From: Bacteroidales bacterium
GTDB lineage: Bacteria > Bacteroidota > Bacteroidia > Bacteroidales > Muribaculaceae
Reading direction: 5' to 3'
Length of the DNA: 64,000 nt
Assembly: GCA_014800795.1 (NCBI GenBank)
Contig: JAAVFL010000041.1
Location: forward strand, 38,311 to 102,310
Under the pieces are notes generated by a model, which worked only from the letters and a program-made list of their open reading frames with translations, had not been told where the DNA came from and did not search any database. Position numbers and translations under genes: made by a program. Below are positions 52,363 through 62,048 of the stretch, piece by piece. Positions within the stretch are counted from its first letter, which is position 1, and each line of letters starts with the position of its first letter.

Positions 52363-53148
52363 ATGAAACTGAAACTGATTATATCAACAACTATACTGCT
52401 TACCTCGCTGTTCACCATCGCAGCTGCAGAAAAATGGACAGTACCCGAGGAAACCGTCACGTACGATGTGATGTATAAATGGGGACTTATCAATAAAAAA
52501 GCAGGAAGCGCATCAATAAGTACATATCCCGATGCGTCTCCAAAGGAATTCCGTGCCATTCTTACAGCTTCGTCTGCTCCATGGGCCGATAAATTCTTCA
52601 TGGTACGCGATACCCTGAAAGGATCTATAGACAAAACCAGTTTTTACCCCTCATATTATGAAAAAATAGCCCACGAAGGAGGGGCATTCGACCACGACAT
52701 ACTCAAATATACACGCTCCGGAAATACGGTAACCGCGCAGGCCAACATGTGGCGAAAACGTAAGAAAGAGACTGAAATCCGACGCATCAACGATATGACG
52801 CATACAGCCGAAGGACTCACTATGGATATGCTGAGCGCTTTCTACTACATGCGGCAGATTCCTTATGCTACCATGAACAAAGGTGAATCTGTAGTTCTCA
52901 ACGTTTTTTCGGGAAAGAAAAAAGAGACTCTTACAATCCACTATCAGGGGACTGAGGATGTGGAACTCGACAAAACCAAATATCCGGCATACCACATTAC
53001 ATTTACATTCACTACGGCCGGTGGCAAGACAAGCTCCGACAATATGGATGCCTGGATATCAACCGCCCCCGAACGTATCCCGCTGCTACTTGAAGGTAAG
53101 CTTCCGGTTGGCAAGGTTCGTGCGCTCTATTCCGGACCAATGAAGTAA
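52363..53148 (+). CDS. DUF3108 domain protein (second of two)
   Basis: The 261-residue protein is a paralogue of the one before it. The signal peptide is MKLKLIISTTILLTSLFTIAAA, and the shared landmarks are ETVTYDVMYKWGLINKKAGSASI, GLTMDMLSAFYYMRQIPYATMNKGE and DNMDAWISTAPERIPLLLEGKLPVGKVRA. A basic stretch (MWRKRKKETEIRR) in the middle is absent from the first copy. The order suggests tandem duplication followed by divergence. Function is unknown, with location in the periplasm or outer envelope. Confidence 0.82.
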   Translation: MKLKLIISTTILLTSLFTIAAAEKWTVPEETVTYDVMYKWGLINKKAGSASISTYPDASPKEFRAILTASSAPWADKFFMVRDTLKGSIDKTSFYPSYYEKIAHEGGAFDHDILKYTRSGNTVTAQANMWRKRKKETEIRRINDMTHTAEGLTMDMLSAFYYMRQIPYATMNKGESVVLNVFSGKKKETLTIHYQGTEDVELDKTKYPAYHITFTFTTAGGKTSSDNMDAWISTAPERIPLLLEGKLPVGKVRALYSGPMK

Positions 53149-53170
53149 ACCTGCAATTTTCTCAAAGATA

Positions 53171-53198
53171 ACATATAATAATTCCCACAACTTACATC
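53171..53198. repeat. Possible single arm of the palindromic repeat (copy E)
   Basis: ACATATAATAATTCCCACAA followed by CTTACATC resembles the right end of copy C (ACATATATGTAATAATTTTC, then ATGACTTACTTA), with about six differences. It could be a decayed solo end or chance similarity in AT-rich DNA. Confidence 0.3.
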
Positions 53199-53207
53199 AA
53201 TTTTTCA

Positions 53208-53215
53208 TATCTTTG
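53208..53215 (+). promoter_or_regulatory. -7 box of the GH43-like gene
   Basis: TATCTTTG lies 29 bases upstream of the start at 53244. The -33 region is T-rich without a clear TTTG. Confidence 0.6.
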
Positions 53216-53243
53216 TAACACTATTCTAATTTTACGCTCGGAC

Positions 53244-54248
53244 ATGAAAAATCTTTTATCTATTGCAACAGCATTTGTAATTGGTGCTGGGACGCTCTCA
53301 GCCGCTGTTGCACCTGCGCCGCTATTCCGTGATCCTGTAACAGACGGAGCTGCCGATCCATGTGTGGTTTACAACCATAATACGAATGAATGGTGGATGC
53401 TTTATACCCAGCGACGGGCCAACAGCGAGACTGCCGGTGTAGCATACTGTTACGGCAATCCTATCGGTGTGGCCTCAAGCGACGATGGTGGCGCGACTTG
53501 GGTATATCGAGGAACTCTTGATCTCGATTTTGAACCCGGACACAATACATTTTGGGCACCGGATGTAGTATGGGATGGAGAAAAATACCACATGTATGTT
53601 TCCTACATTAAAGGTGTACGGACAAACTGGGGAGGACAAGCTGTAATGATGCACTATACCAGTCCCGATCTATGGAACTGGACATTTCAAGGGCCATGCA
53701 ACCTTCCTAAGAAAAACATCATAGATGCCACACTGCTCCAGAAACCTGATGGTGAATGGCGAATGTGGTATAAATGGGATAGCAAGACATGCCATGCCGA
53801 CAGCAAAGACCTTTCGAATTGGACCGGTCCTGAAACACCTGATATCTCCGACCGCCCACACGAAGGAGCCAAAGCATTCCGATTCAAAGATAAATACTGG
53901 ATCATTGTAGACGAATGGCACGGAATGGCCGTTCACTCCTCCGACGATCTCGAAAACTGGACACGTCAGGAACCGATGTTGCTCGACTACCCATCCAAGC
54001 GTCGCGACGACTATCCGACCGGAGCCCATGGCGATGTTGTTGTTGCCGGCGACCGTGCATGGATTTTCTATTTCACACATCCCGGCCGCGAAGCCCATAC
54101 ACGCGACCACCAGAACGAAATAGGCAACATCCCGTATGAACTCCGCCGCTCTTCAATTCAGGTTGCCGAACTTGAAGTAACACCTGACGGCATCCTGACG
54201 ACAAAAGACCGCAATCTCCCCGTTGATATCGCTCTGCCTACAGAATAA
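53244..54248 (+). CDS. GH43-like five-bladed propeller glycoside hydrolase
   Basis: The 334-residue protein has a signal peptide (MKNLLSIATAFVIGAGTLSAAV) and a single beta-propeller of the GH43/GH32/GH62 superfamily: GAADPCVVYNHNTNEWWMLYT (possible acidic base Asp38), FWAPDVVWDGEKYHMYVSY and KKNIIDATLLQKPDGEWRMWYK, each the start of a blade. The aspartate of NIIDAT fits the transition-state modulator. The general-acid glutamate may be in EGAKAFRFKDKYWII. It likely acts on arabinose- or xylose-containing glycans or related sugars; the subfamily is not assignable by eye. No SusC/D genes are adjacent. Confidence 0.75.
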   Translation: MKNLLSIATAFVIGAGTLSAAVAPAPLFRDPVTDGAADPCVVYNHNTNEWWMLYTQRRANSETAGVAYCYGNPIGVASSDDGGATWVYRGTLDLDFEPGHNTFWAPDVVWDGEKYHMYVSYIKGVRTNWGGQAVMMHYTSPDLWNWTFQGPCNLPKKNIIDATLLQKPDGEWRMWYKWDSKTCHADSKDLSNWTGPETPDISDRPHEGAKAFRFKDKYWIIVDEWHGMAVHSSDDLENWTRQEPMLLDYPSKRRDDYPTGAHGDVVVAGDRAWIFYFTHPGREAHTRDHQNEIGNIPYELRRSSIQVAELEVTPDGILTTKDRNLPVDIALPTE

Positions 54249-54253
54249 ATGCG

Positions 54254-54291
54254 AAATTGGCTGTATCATTAATTTCTGATACAGCCAATTT
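54254..54291. terminator. Bidirectional terminator between convergent genes
   Basis: AAATTGGCTGTATCA and TGATACAGCCAATTT pair perfectly over 15 bases with an eight-base loop, between the GH43-like gene and tdk. Its core resembles the hairpin at 11814-11844. Confidence 0.8.
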
Positions 54292-54366
54292 TGTATACGG
54301 ATCAGCCGTTATGACACGCCCATACATTGGATATTTCGGAGAGTCAAATCGCCTGGTATTGCAAAT

Positions 54367-55029
54367 TCAAATATCTTCCCCCTCGCGCTCTACCTCAGCG
54401 AGAAGTTCCGGGAAAGGAAGTATCTGGCGCACATTCTGCTCTATTCGTTTGCGTCGCCAGCATTTCCGGCATACTGCGATATAACGCTCGTCACCGCCGA
54501 TTTCAACCTGCTCTCCCTCACTTACTATATCTCCATTCGCATCGATTCGCGCGTTCACTATCGTCTTATGCCCGCACGAGCATGTCGACTTTATCTCATC
54601 TATTGTATCGGCGATCTCAAACAGGCGTCGCGATCCTTCGAAGAGGTTCGTCTTGAAGTCGGTACGCAAACCGTAGCAGATCACATTGCTTCCGAAGTCA
54701 TCGACTACACGCGACAGCTGATCAACCTGCGCTGCAGTCAGAAACTGAGCCTCATCTACAAGGAACCAGTCAACTACAGCATTTATCCCCTTGAAATAGT
54801 CTTTCGCATACTGATACAGATCCGTATCCGGATAAATCCATCCGCACTCACGCTCTATACCGATGCGAGACTTTATTACATTCTTATTGTCGCGGGTGTC
54901 TATGACAGGTTTCAGACATAGGAAACGCATCTTCCGCTCCTCAAAATTGTATGCGGTTGTCAGGAGCAGGGCTGTTTTTGCCGATCCCATGGTTCCATAA
55001 CGGAAATAAAGTTTGCCTTTGCGGTTCAA
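54367..55029 (-). CDS. tdk: Thymidine kinase
   Basis: Tdk phosphorylates thymidine in the salvage pathway. The 220-residue protein has Walker A GTMGSAKT (residues 12-19), the lasso region, the catalytic DEAQFLTAAQVDQL, and a four-cysteine zinc ribbon made from CSCGH and CRKCW. This is the type II (human TK1-like) form, expected in bacteria. A C-terminal tail (LLAEVEREGEDI) is acidic. It stands alone between a terminator and a short AT-rich space. Confidence 0.95.
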   Translation of the reverse strand: MNRKGKLYFRYGTMGSAKTALLLTTAYNFEERKMRFLCLKPVIDTRDNKNVIKSRIGIERECGWIYPDTDLYQYAKDYFKGINAVVDWFLVDEAQFLTAAQVDQLSRVVDDFGSNVICYGLRTDFKTNLFEGSRRLFEIADTIDEIKSTCSCGHKTIVNARIDANGDIVSEGEQVEIGGDERYIAVCRKCWRRKRIEQNVRQILPFPELLAEVEREGEDI

Positions 55030-55127
55030 GATCTTAGGTTTTAATTAATATAAGCAGTCGTCAAAGTTATGAAAGTTTTCCGGTTCATGCAAGCTACCCG
55101 CATTCCGAATTTTCAACAAAATTCAAG

Positions 55128-55919
55128 TCACTGCAGAGTGAATTCGACAATATACTCCGTACGCCACGATGGCAGAAAGAAACCAAGGCAGTGATTACCC
55201 TGCCACATACGTGCCCCGTTGGAATTGTTCCCGATCGCCATTATGTAGTCGAACATATCCCGGCTTATCTGTTGAACGATCACTGTAACCTCGTCACCAT
55301 AGCGGAGAACCGTGTCGTCCTCTTCTTCATCCAGATCTTTACGTGAAGTCATAAAAGAGATCCTAACCACACCGTCCACTGCCATGGCATCTGTCGTAGC
55401 TTGCCACATATAAGGTTCACCATTTCTAAGAAGCCTCACCCAATAGCAACTGTTTATGTCGTCGTCATTATCCTCGAACTCCACTTGAAGCACAGCTACA
55501 TAATCATAAGGCATCTTTATCCATCCGAACTCAGCCGATACTATACGCGCCGGTCCATACATCAGACCGGAAGCCATATATAATTCTCCCTCACGCTCAA
55601 CTATCATCTGATAATGATCGCCGGGAATACCGGGGATTGGAGACCGGTATATACCCGACCTGTCAGCCTCAAGCACCACCCAGTCATCCTGATCAATATT
55701 ATAGAGTGCCACTTCCGCATCTTTCAGCCGCCGGAGGTCCATAGGCTCATCCATCGGAGTGGTAAGCGTGAGCGTCAATTCCGTCCCGTCCTGCGACAGA
55801 TAAGCCTCTGCTACAGGTATCGGATCAATATCATGATAAGAAAAATCAAGCTCTTTCTTACATGAACCCGCCAGTATCGCCAGCGGTAAAGCCACAAGTA
55901 AATATTTAAATTTCATCAT
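55128..55919 (-). CDS. DUF4249 lipoprotein partner of the TonB receptor
   Basis: The 263-residue protein carries a lipoprotein signal (LLVALPLAILAGSCKKELDF, lipid-modified Cys20). DUF4249 sequence follows: PIPVAEAYLSQDGTELTLTLTTPMDEP, TLVNIDQD-like strands, and SCYWVRLLRNGEPYMW in the middle. DUF4249 lipoproteins accompany a TonB receptor in many Bacteroidota and probably sit on the outer-membrane surface as its partner, like SusD. It follows the receptor gene by 13 bases. The substrate cannot be read from sequence, although similar pairs have been linked to metal or cofactor uptake. Confidence 0.82.
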   Translation of the reverse strand: MMKFKYLLVALPLAILAGSCKKELDFSYHDIDPIPVAEAYLSQDGTELTLTLTTPMDEPMDLRRLKDAEVALYNIDQDDWVVLEADRSGIYRSPIPGIPGDHYQMIVEREGELYMASGLMYGPARIVSAEFGWIKMPYDYVAVLQVEFEDNDDDINSCYWVRLLRNGEPYMWQATTDAMAVDGVVRISFMTSRKDLDEEEDDTVLRYGDEVTVIVQQISRDMFDYIMAIGNNSNGARMWQGNHCLGFFLPSWRTEYIVEFTLQ

Positions 55920-55932
55920 AATGACGGATATC

Positions 55933-57999
55933 TCAGAACTTCAGACTATAAGACAGAGAAGGAACCAATCCGAACATAGCTTGCTTTACGGCACGCGTTC
56001 CCGAAGGTTTATCCGGAGCATCCTCAAAATATATTATGTAAGGGTTATATCGGCAATACAGATTATAAAAACCGAAATTCCATTCATATGTCAGACGTCT
56101 GCCACGATGGGTATATGTTGCAGATAGATCCATACGATGAGTGGGAGGTGTCTTGTAACTGTTGCGTGCCGAATAATAATACACGGTCGTTCCTCCAAGC
56201 TCATATTTTACATCAGGTGCCGTAAGAGGATGCCCCGACGAATAAATCCATGTGGCAGCAACCTTCCAGCGTTCATTGAAAGTATATATTCCGACAACTG
56301 ACAGATCATGACGCCGGTCGTTGACTGCGTTATACCATTTTCCGCCATTTATACCTGGAATCCTTGTCTGTGTATGTGAGAGAGTATAAGCCACCCATCC
56401 TGTCAGATGTCCCGAATTCTTCCGGAACATAAACTCTCCACCGTAGCTCCGCCCCATTCCTCCGAGAATAATGGCGCCTATATTCACCTGCGAGAACATG
56501 GAACACCCGTCACGATAATCATATACATTTTTCAGATTTTTATAATAACCCTCCACCGACCAGTCGTAATCGCCACCGGCGTTCATACCGGAATAACCGA
56601 TGCCATACTGCACACTCTCTTCGGGCTTTACCTCCGCTGATGTGAGGGCGAATCTGTCAAACGGGAAACTTGTTGAACTTGTGCGCACAGAATGCAAATC
56701 CTGCGTCAGCACACATACACCGGCCTTTATATTATGTAATTCCGAAATATTGTATTTAACACTCAAGCGTGGCTCTATATTGAAGTAATTGCGTGTTCGC
56801 AGCAGAGGCTTGTCTCGGTCGCCAATAGCGTCATAACGCTGAAACCGATCACTCCCGGGAACAGTAAACAACCGCGCCCGGACTCCGGCTGTAACCTCCG
56901 CTTTCCCTCCGAAACTCCCCGAATAATCCGCCCATACAGCGTTGTTCCATCCCGAACGTATATCATATTGACGCACTGCATTAGACGTCATATCTCCGCT
57001 CTTTACATCAATAAACTCACTTCGGTAGCCAAACTGCAACGTATGATCGTCGTTCACAATCCATCTTATCCTTTCCGTCAACGCCCCGTGACGTACATAT
57101 TGTTTCACTTCCTGATCTGTATCAAGAAGTGACATCTCCATTCTCGGTGATGACGATGTGAAAGCCACTGCGGTAGTAATCACCACATTGCTGCCACAAC
57201 GTCTCTGCCAGCTCGCGGAAACCCCGGTATTACCCCAATACATTCCCATCACCTTCTTTATAGCCATATTATCGCGCCCCGTGATAAATGATACATCCAC
57301 GATATCTCTTTGCGCAGGCTGATATCTCAGCCTGCATGTGATATCATAGAAATTCATCACTGTACCACGATATTCCGGCACCATCTGAACAAACATATCG
57401 GCATAAGAACGTCTGGCTGTCACAGCCATCGACAACTTATCTTGAACAATAGGACCGGAACAATCAGCTTTCGCCATAAGTATACCGACCGACACACCGG
57501 CATGCCATCGCTCCATATCACCCGGTGCCAGCGTAGTCTGCAATACGGATGACGTCGCCCCACTGAATTCTGCCGGTACCGACCCTTTATAAAGCGTAGC
57601 ACTTCCGATAGCGACATCGTTGAAAGTAGAGAAGATGCCCATCACATGGGAAGGATTGAAAAGAGTGATTCCATCCATCAGCATAAGATTCTGCGAGGAA
57701 TTTCCACCACGCACTTCAAATCCGCCCCCGCCATCCCCTTCGCCATGCACGCCGGGCATCAGAGCAAGTGACTTCACAATATCGGCCTCTCCGAAAAAAG
57801 CCGGCATAGATTTGATTGTGGAAAGTTCTATCCTTTCTTCCCCGAGATTCACCTTCTGCAAGCGTGTACGGGCAGCCTGTGCAGATACGACTATCTCATC
57901 AAGAAGCTGTTCCGGCACACTATCCACTGGAATTTCGGCCCGTATTCCGAAAGCTGTAAGAACCGGCAGACAAGCAAATAATATTCCTGTAACTTTCAT
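55933..57999 (-). CDS. TonB-dependent outer-membrane receptor
   Basis: The 688-residue protein has a signal peptide (MKVTGILFACLPVLTAFGIRA) and the TonB box/plug start (QLLDEIVVSAQAARTRLQ). The plug domain has GFEVRGGNSSQNLMLMDGITLFNPSHVMGIF, and a 22-strand barrel follows, ending in the aromatic SLSYSLKF. It lacks the N-terminal carboxypeptidase-like (CarbopepD_reg) domain of SusC proteins. The DUF4249 gene follows directly, so the two form a transport pair for an unidentified ligand. A consensus promoter lies immediately upstream. Confidence 0.9.
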   Translation of the reverse strand: MKVTGILFACLPVLTAFGIRAEIPVDSVPEQLLDEIVVSAQAARTRLQKVNLGEERIELSTIKSMPAFFGEADIVKSLALMPGVHGEGDGGGGFEVRGGNSSQNLMLMDGITLFNPSHVMGIFSTFNDVAIGSATLYKGSVPAEFSGATSSVLQTTLAPGDMERWHAGVSVGILMAKADCSGPIVQDKLSMAVTARRSYADMFVQMVPEYRGTVMNFYDITCRLRYQPAQRDIVDVSFITGRDNMAIKKVMGMYWGNTGVSASWQRRCGSNVVITTAVAFTSSSPRMEMSLLDTDQEVKQYVRHGALTERIRWIVNDDHTLQFGYRSEFIDVKSGDMTSNAVRQYDIRSGWNNAVWADYSGSFGGKAEVTAGVRARLFTVPGSDRFQRYDAIGDRDKPLLRTRNYFNIEPRLSVKYNISELHNIKAGVCVLTQDLHSVRTSSTSFPFDRFALTSAEVKPEESVQYGIGYSGMNAGGDYDWSVEGYYKNLKNVYDYRDGCSMFSQVNIGAIILGGMGRSYGGEFMFRKNSGHLTGWVAYTLSHTQTRIPGINGGKWYNAVNDRRHDLSVVGIYTFNERWKVAATWIYSSGHPLTAPDVKYELGGTTVYYYSARNSYKTPPTHRMDLSATYTHRGRRLTYEWNFGFYNLYCRYNPYIIYFEDAPDKPSGTRAVKQAMFGLVPSLSYSLKF

Positions 58000-58021
58000 T
58001 TGTTGGATACTGTTGGCATGA

Positions 58022-58052
58022 CAAAGGTAGTATATTTCCGGCGATGTTCAAA
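58022..58052 (-). promoter_or_regulatory. Promoter of the TonB receptor/DUF4249 pair
   Basis: On the minus strand TTTG (58049-58052), a 19-base spacer and TACCTTTG (58022-58029) match the Bacteroidota consensus, about 25 bases upstream of the receptor start. Confidence 0.75.
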
Positions 58053-58084
58053 GCAATGTATTTTACAATGAGACGAAAACTTCG

Positions 58085-58092
58085 TATCTTTG
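58085..58092 (+). promoter_or_regulatory. -7 box of the biotin operon
   Basis: TATCTTTG precedes the bioA start by about 23 bases, so the leader is very short. It lies back to back with the TonB receptor promoter. I found no BirA-type operator (a long inverted repeat) over it. Confidence 0.6.
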
Positions 58093-58114
58093 CATATAAA
58101 ACAAAGTAATTAAG

Positions 58115-59431
58115 ATGGCCCATCAGGAAGCAAACAGCTTTTCCTCCCTCTCCGACCCCTGGGATCGCGAACACCTCTGGCATCCCTATACATCCGCAAT
58201 CGATCCTCTCCCGACATATAAGGTATCCGGCGCTTCCGGCAATAGAATCAAACTGTCGGATGGCACGGAACTTATCGACGGCATGTCGTCGTGGTGGGCA
58301 GCCATTCACGGCTACAACCATCCGGAAATCAATGCTGCTGCGAAAGCCCAGATTGACCGCATGAGTCATGTGATGTTCGGAGGACTCACACATGAACCTG
58401 CTATAGAACTCGGTAAGATACTGCTTGAGATGGTTCCTCCGTCAATGCACAATATATTCTACGCCGACTCCGGCTCAGTTGCTGTGGAAGTTGCCATGAA
58501 AATGGCTATACAGGCAGCCATAAGCCGCTATGGATCGCATCGGAAAACCAATTTCGCTACAATTCGCTCGGGATATCACGGCGACACATGGAATGCAATG
58601 AGCGTATGCGACCCTGTCACGGGGATGCACGGAGCCTTCGGAGCCGCCCTGCCTGTGCGCTACTTCGTTCCTCAACCGCGCTCGCGATTTTCGGGAGAGT
58701 GGAATCCCGAGGATATCGCTCCTCTTGCCCGACTGCTTGAACAGAAGTCCGATGAAATAGCAGCTGTGATTCTTGAACCAGTTGTGCAAGGTGCCGGCGG
58801 GATGTGGTTCTATCATCCCGAATATCTCAGGGAAGCCCGCAAACTTTGTGATCGCTACGGTATATATCTGATATTCGATGAAATAGCAACCGGATTCTGG
58901 CGAACAGGGCGTTGCTTCGCCTGGGAATATGCCGGGGTGGAGCCCGATATAATGTGCATAGGCAAAGGGCTCACGGCAGGATACCTCACTATGAGCGCGG
59001 TACTGACAACCGGAGAGGTTGCCCGCACCATATCCGAAGGCGAAGCAGGAGTGCTGATGCACGGACCGACATTCATGGCGAATCCCCTGGCATGCTCCAT
59101 AGCCCTGGCATCGCTGACATTACTTAATGCTCAGCCCATGGCCGACATACTCTCCAACATGGAAAAACGTTTGAATGAGGGGTTGGCTCCGGCACGCGAA
59201 CTTACTGATATGGTGGAAGATGTGCGGGTGCTTGGGTCTATCGGTGTTGTAGAGGTAAAACAACCGGTGGATGTCGGACGTTTTCAAAAGGAGTGTGTGC
59301 GCCACGGTGTATGGATCCGTCCGTTCGGACGCAATATATACATCATGCCTCCATATATCACTAATGATGAGGATATTGCAACACTCACTAACAAAATGAC
59401 AGAAATAATACGATCCGGAAAATGGATATAA
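58115..59431 (+). CDS. bioA: Adenosylmethionine-8-amino-7-oxononanoate aminotransferase
   Basis: BioA uses S-adenosylmethionine as amino donor to make 7,8-diaminopelargonic acid, the third step of the biotin ring pathway. The 438-residue PLP enzyme has the family start [17 protein letters not shown], the [13 protein letters not shown] stretch, [16 protein letters not shown], the [14 protein letters not shown] motif and the PLP lysine in [17 protein letters not shown]. It is the first gene of the biotin operon; its last bases overlap the bioF start by 10. Confidence 0.96.
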   Translation: MAHQEANSFSSLSDPWDREHLWHPYTSAIDPLPTYKVSGASGNRIKLSDGTELIDGMSSWWAAIHGYNHPEINAAAKAQIDRMSHVMFGGLTHEPAIELGKILLEMVPPSMHNIFYADSGSVAVEVAMKMAIQAAISRYGSHRKTNFATIRSGYHGDTWNAMSVCDPVTGMHGAFGAALPVRYFVPQPRSRFSGEWNPEDIAPLARLLEQKSDEIAAVILEPVVQGAGGMWFYHPEYLREARKLCDRYGIYLIFDEIATGFWRTGRCFAWEYAGVEPDIMCIGKGLTAGYLTMSAVLTTGEVARTISEGEAGVLMHGPTFMANPLACSIALASLTLLNAQPMADILSNMEKRLNEGLAPARELTDMVEDVRVLGSIGVVEVKQPVDVGRFQKECVRHGVWIRPFGRNIYIMPPYITNDEDIATLTNKMTEIIRSGKWI

Positions 59432-60564
59432 GGAAACATCTACAGCAGCTCCATCAGGAAGGTAACTACAGGGAGATACCTACAGTTACTCCCCTGACAC
59501 TCACCGACTACTCGACAAACGACTATATGGGACTGGCGGCAGACTCAACCCTTCAGGCAAAGTTTTTCGCAGATCCCATTTCTGCAACGGTGCCGCTCAC
59601 CTCATCAGCAGCCAGACTTCTGGCTCCCAGACAGATAGAATATACCGACCTTGAGGTATTCATGTCTTTGCTATATAAAAAACGCCGTGGATCCGACACC
59701 GCTGCCCTACTGTTCAACAGTGGATACCATGCCAACACCGGCCTGATATCGGCCATAGCCGACCGAGACACACTTGTTGTAGCAGATAAACTGGTGCATG
59801 CCAGCATAATAGATGGAATTATACTTTCCCGCGCGCCATTCAAACGTTTCCGTCATAACGATTTCAATCAGCTCGAAGATATAATGCGAGCTAATGCATC
59901 CGACTATAAATCGGTTCTCATAGTTGTAGAAAGCGTCTACAGCATGGATGGCGATCAGGCTGATATCGAATGTCTTATAGAGCTGAAACGGAAATATCCC
60001 AATACAATTCTTTATGTTGACGAAGCTCATGCATTCGGCGTTCTCGGTCCGAAAGGGCTCGGTCTGTCAGCTGCAAGCTCTGCCCCGGGAGATATCGACA
60101 TTGTTGTCGGTACTTTCGGAAAGGCTGCCGCATCTATGGGAGCGTTTGCCATTGTCAGCAAGGATATGCGTGATTATCTGGTAAATACAGCGAGAAGCTT
60201 TATATTTTCTACAGCCCTGCCACCGATGAATGTCGCCTGGACACGCTTCACAGTTGGAAATCTGATTCAGAAAGAAAACCGCCGTGAACATCTGCAACGG
60301 CTTGGCGTACAGCTAAAAGAGGTACTGTCGAAATATAGTGACTATCCAACGGTTCCATCTCATATTCAACCACTTATAATAGGTGATCCTAAGAAAGCGG
60401 TTGAATTGTCGCGTCAGTTGCTGTCGCGGTACGGAATAAAAGCACTTCCAATTCGCAAACCGACAGTTCCAGCCGGAACTGAACGGCTACGCTTTTCACT
60501 ATCTTCAGCCATGATTCCCAGAGAATTAGAGACACTAGACAAGGCTCTTCATGAACTGATGTAA
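59422..60564 (+). CDS. bioF: 8-amino-7-oxononanoate synthase
   Basis: BioF condenses pimeloyl-ACP with alanine to form 8-amino-7-oxononanoate. The 380-residue protein belongs to the alpha-oxoamine synthase family: [14 protein letters not shown] near the N-terminus, [45 protein letters not shown] and the PLP lysine in [14 protein letters not shown]. The ATG overlaps the end of bioA. Among related synthases, the operon context settles the assignment. The pocket for the acyl chain cannot be judged by eye. Confidence 0.93.
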   Translation: MDIRKHLQQLHQEGNYREIPTVTPLTLTDYSTNDYMGLAADSTLQAKFFADPISATVPLTSSAARLLAPRQIEYTDLEVFMSLLYKKRRGSDTAALLFNSGYHANTGLISAIADRDTLVVADKLVHASIIDGIILSRAPFKRFRHNDFNQLEDIMRANASDYKSVLIVVESVYSMDGDQADIECLIELKRKYPNTILYVDEAHAFGVLGPKGLGLSAASSAPGDIDIVVGTFGKAAASMGAFAIVSKDMRDYLVNTARSFIFSTALPPMNVAWTRFTVGNLIQKENRREHLQRLGVQLKEVLSKYSDYPTVPSHIQPLIIGDPKKAVELSRQLLSRYGIKALPIRKPTVPAGTERLRFSLSSAMIPRELETLDKALHELM

Positions 60565-60625
60565 CCTATTGAGGCAATATCATACAGCTTACGACAATCT
60601 CAAAATCAGTAATTTTTTATCATCA

Positions 60626-62041
60626 ATGATAACGGAATACATTGTACATGAGCGGTTTACACGCCTTATACTCATCTTCGGCGGATGGGGAACGGATGCA
60701 CACCCGTTCATGCATCTGCGAAAAAATGGCTACGATATTCTTTTTATATCGGACTATTCCGGATATCGCGATGATAATGAGGCTGATATAATAAAACTCC
60801 AACAGATTGTCGGACAGTATTCCGAGACTATTGTTTTCGCATGGTCGTTCGGAGTAAGGGTGGCCACAACGCTTCTGGAGCGCCTCCCGGCCCCCCTGCG
60901 GATCACCCGCCGGGTGGCTCTGAACGGTACTCCGACTCATGTCCACGACCTGCGCGGGATACCCTCGGCAACCTTCCGGGGTACCCTCGCGGGGCTTTCG
61001 GAAACGTCGGTCCGGAAATTCCACAGGAGGATGTTCGCAACCGGCGCCGACTATGCGTCTTTCGCCGAAAACGCCCCCCACCGTCCGTTCGCGAGTCTGG
61101 TTACAGAACTCCAGACATTCGCAGAACTTCCCCCGGTGGAAAATACATCAGTCTGGGATATAGCTGTTATTTCCGGCGAAGACCGGATTTTTCCGAGAGA
61201 GAATCAGCTGCGTGGCTGGGAAGGGACCGAGACTGTAGTTTTGAAGGATGCCCATCATTTTCCCGACATGCAGATGCTCATCGACAGATTCGTGGTCGAC
61301 AAACAGCTGGTGGCCCAAAGATTCGCCGGAGCCACCGACACATATGCTTCGCAAGCCACGGTTCAGCACACAGTTGCTGATGAACTCTGGCAAAACACTG
61401 TAGACTTTTTGGATAAGGAGCCGTATAATAGAGTACCTAAGATACTTGAAATTGGTGTAGGAGACGGCACGCTGACCCGCAAATATTCCGATTTCTTCAG
61501 GAAAGCAGAGATAACACTGTGGGATATAGCCGATGTTTCCTTACCGGACGGAGTTCCCTCATCCGCCACGCTGCGTGTATGCGATGCCGAAACAACTCTT
61601 TACAATGAACCTGATGAAAACTACGATATAATACTCTCGGCATCGACTATACAATGGTTCCACTCTCCGGCACGCTTCATCAGCTGTCTCGGAAAAGCAC
61701 TGGCTCCCGGGGGAATCGCAGCAATCGCACTCTACGGCAAGGGAACTTTCAGGGAGATCGAGGCCACTACCGGCCGCACACTAAGTTATCTTACATTCGA
61801 CCGGTTGAAAAAAGCGGCCATTGACAGTGGCCTTAATGAACTATACGCGGCGGAACGGAGCTATACGGTTTCCTTCACCGGAGCGACCGATCTACTGCGC
61901 CATCTGAAACTTACCGGGGTCAATTCACTCGGCAACGGAGGAGCAGGAGATGCGTTAAAGCTGTTGAGGAACTACCCGCTGCAATCGGACGGCACCGCTG
62001 CACTGACATATCATCCTCTCTATCTCATCCTTAAAAAGTAA
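60626..62041 (+). CDS. Fused BioG (pimeloyl-ACP methyl esterase) and BioC (malonyl-ACP O-methyltransferase)
   Basis: The 471-residue protein joins two biotin enzymes. Residues 1-210 are a BioG/DUF452 alpha/beta hydrolase: LILIFGGWGTDAHPF, the nucleophile Ser74 in VFAWSFGVRVA, and the histidine in LKDAHHFPDMQ. Residues 225-471 are a BioC methyltransferase: RFAGATDTYASQATVQ, the SAM-binding ILEIGVGDGTLTRKY and DIILSASTIQWFHSPARF. BioC caps malonyl-ACP with a methyl group and BioG removes it after chain growth. ATG at 60626 is used; a TTG at 60569 would add 19 residues of low quality. Confidence 0.92.
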   Translation: MITEYIVHERFTRLILIFGGWGTDAHPFMHLRKNGYDILFISDYSGYRDDNEADIIKLQQIVGQYSETIVFAWSFGVRVATTLLERLPAPLRITRRVALNGTPTHVHDLRGIPSATFRGTLAGLSETSVRKFHRRMFATGADYASFAENAPHRPFASLVTELQTFAELPPVENTSVWDIAVISGEDRIFPRENQLRGWEGTETVVLKDAHHFPDMQMLIDRFVVDKQLVAQRFAGATDTYASQATVQHTVADELWQNTVDFLDKEPYNRVPKILEIGVGDGTLTRKYSDFFRKAEITLWDIADVSLPDGVPSSATLRVCDAETTLYNEPDENYDIILSASTIQWFHSPARFISCLGKALAPGGIAAIALYGKGTFREIEATTGRTLSYLTFDRLKKAAIDSGLNELYAAERSYTVSFTGATDLLRHLKLTGVNSLGNGGAGDALKLLRNYPLQSDGTAALTYHPLYLILKK

Positions 62042-62048
62042 CAGAAAA

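Noticed and set aside
53244..57999. A polysaccharide utilisation locus joining the GH43-like gene with the TonB receptor
   Set aside because: Thymidine kinase and a strong terminator lie between them on opposite strands, and the receptor lacks SusC features and is paired with DUF4249 instead of SusD.
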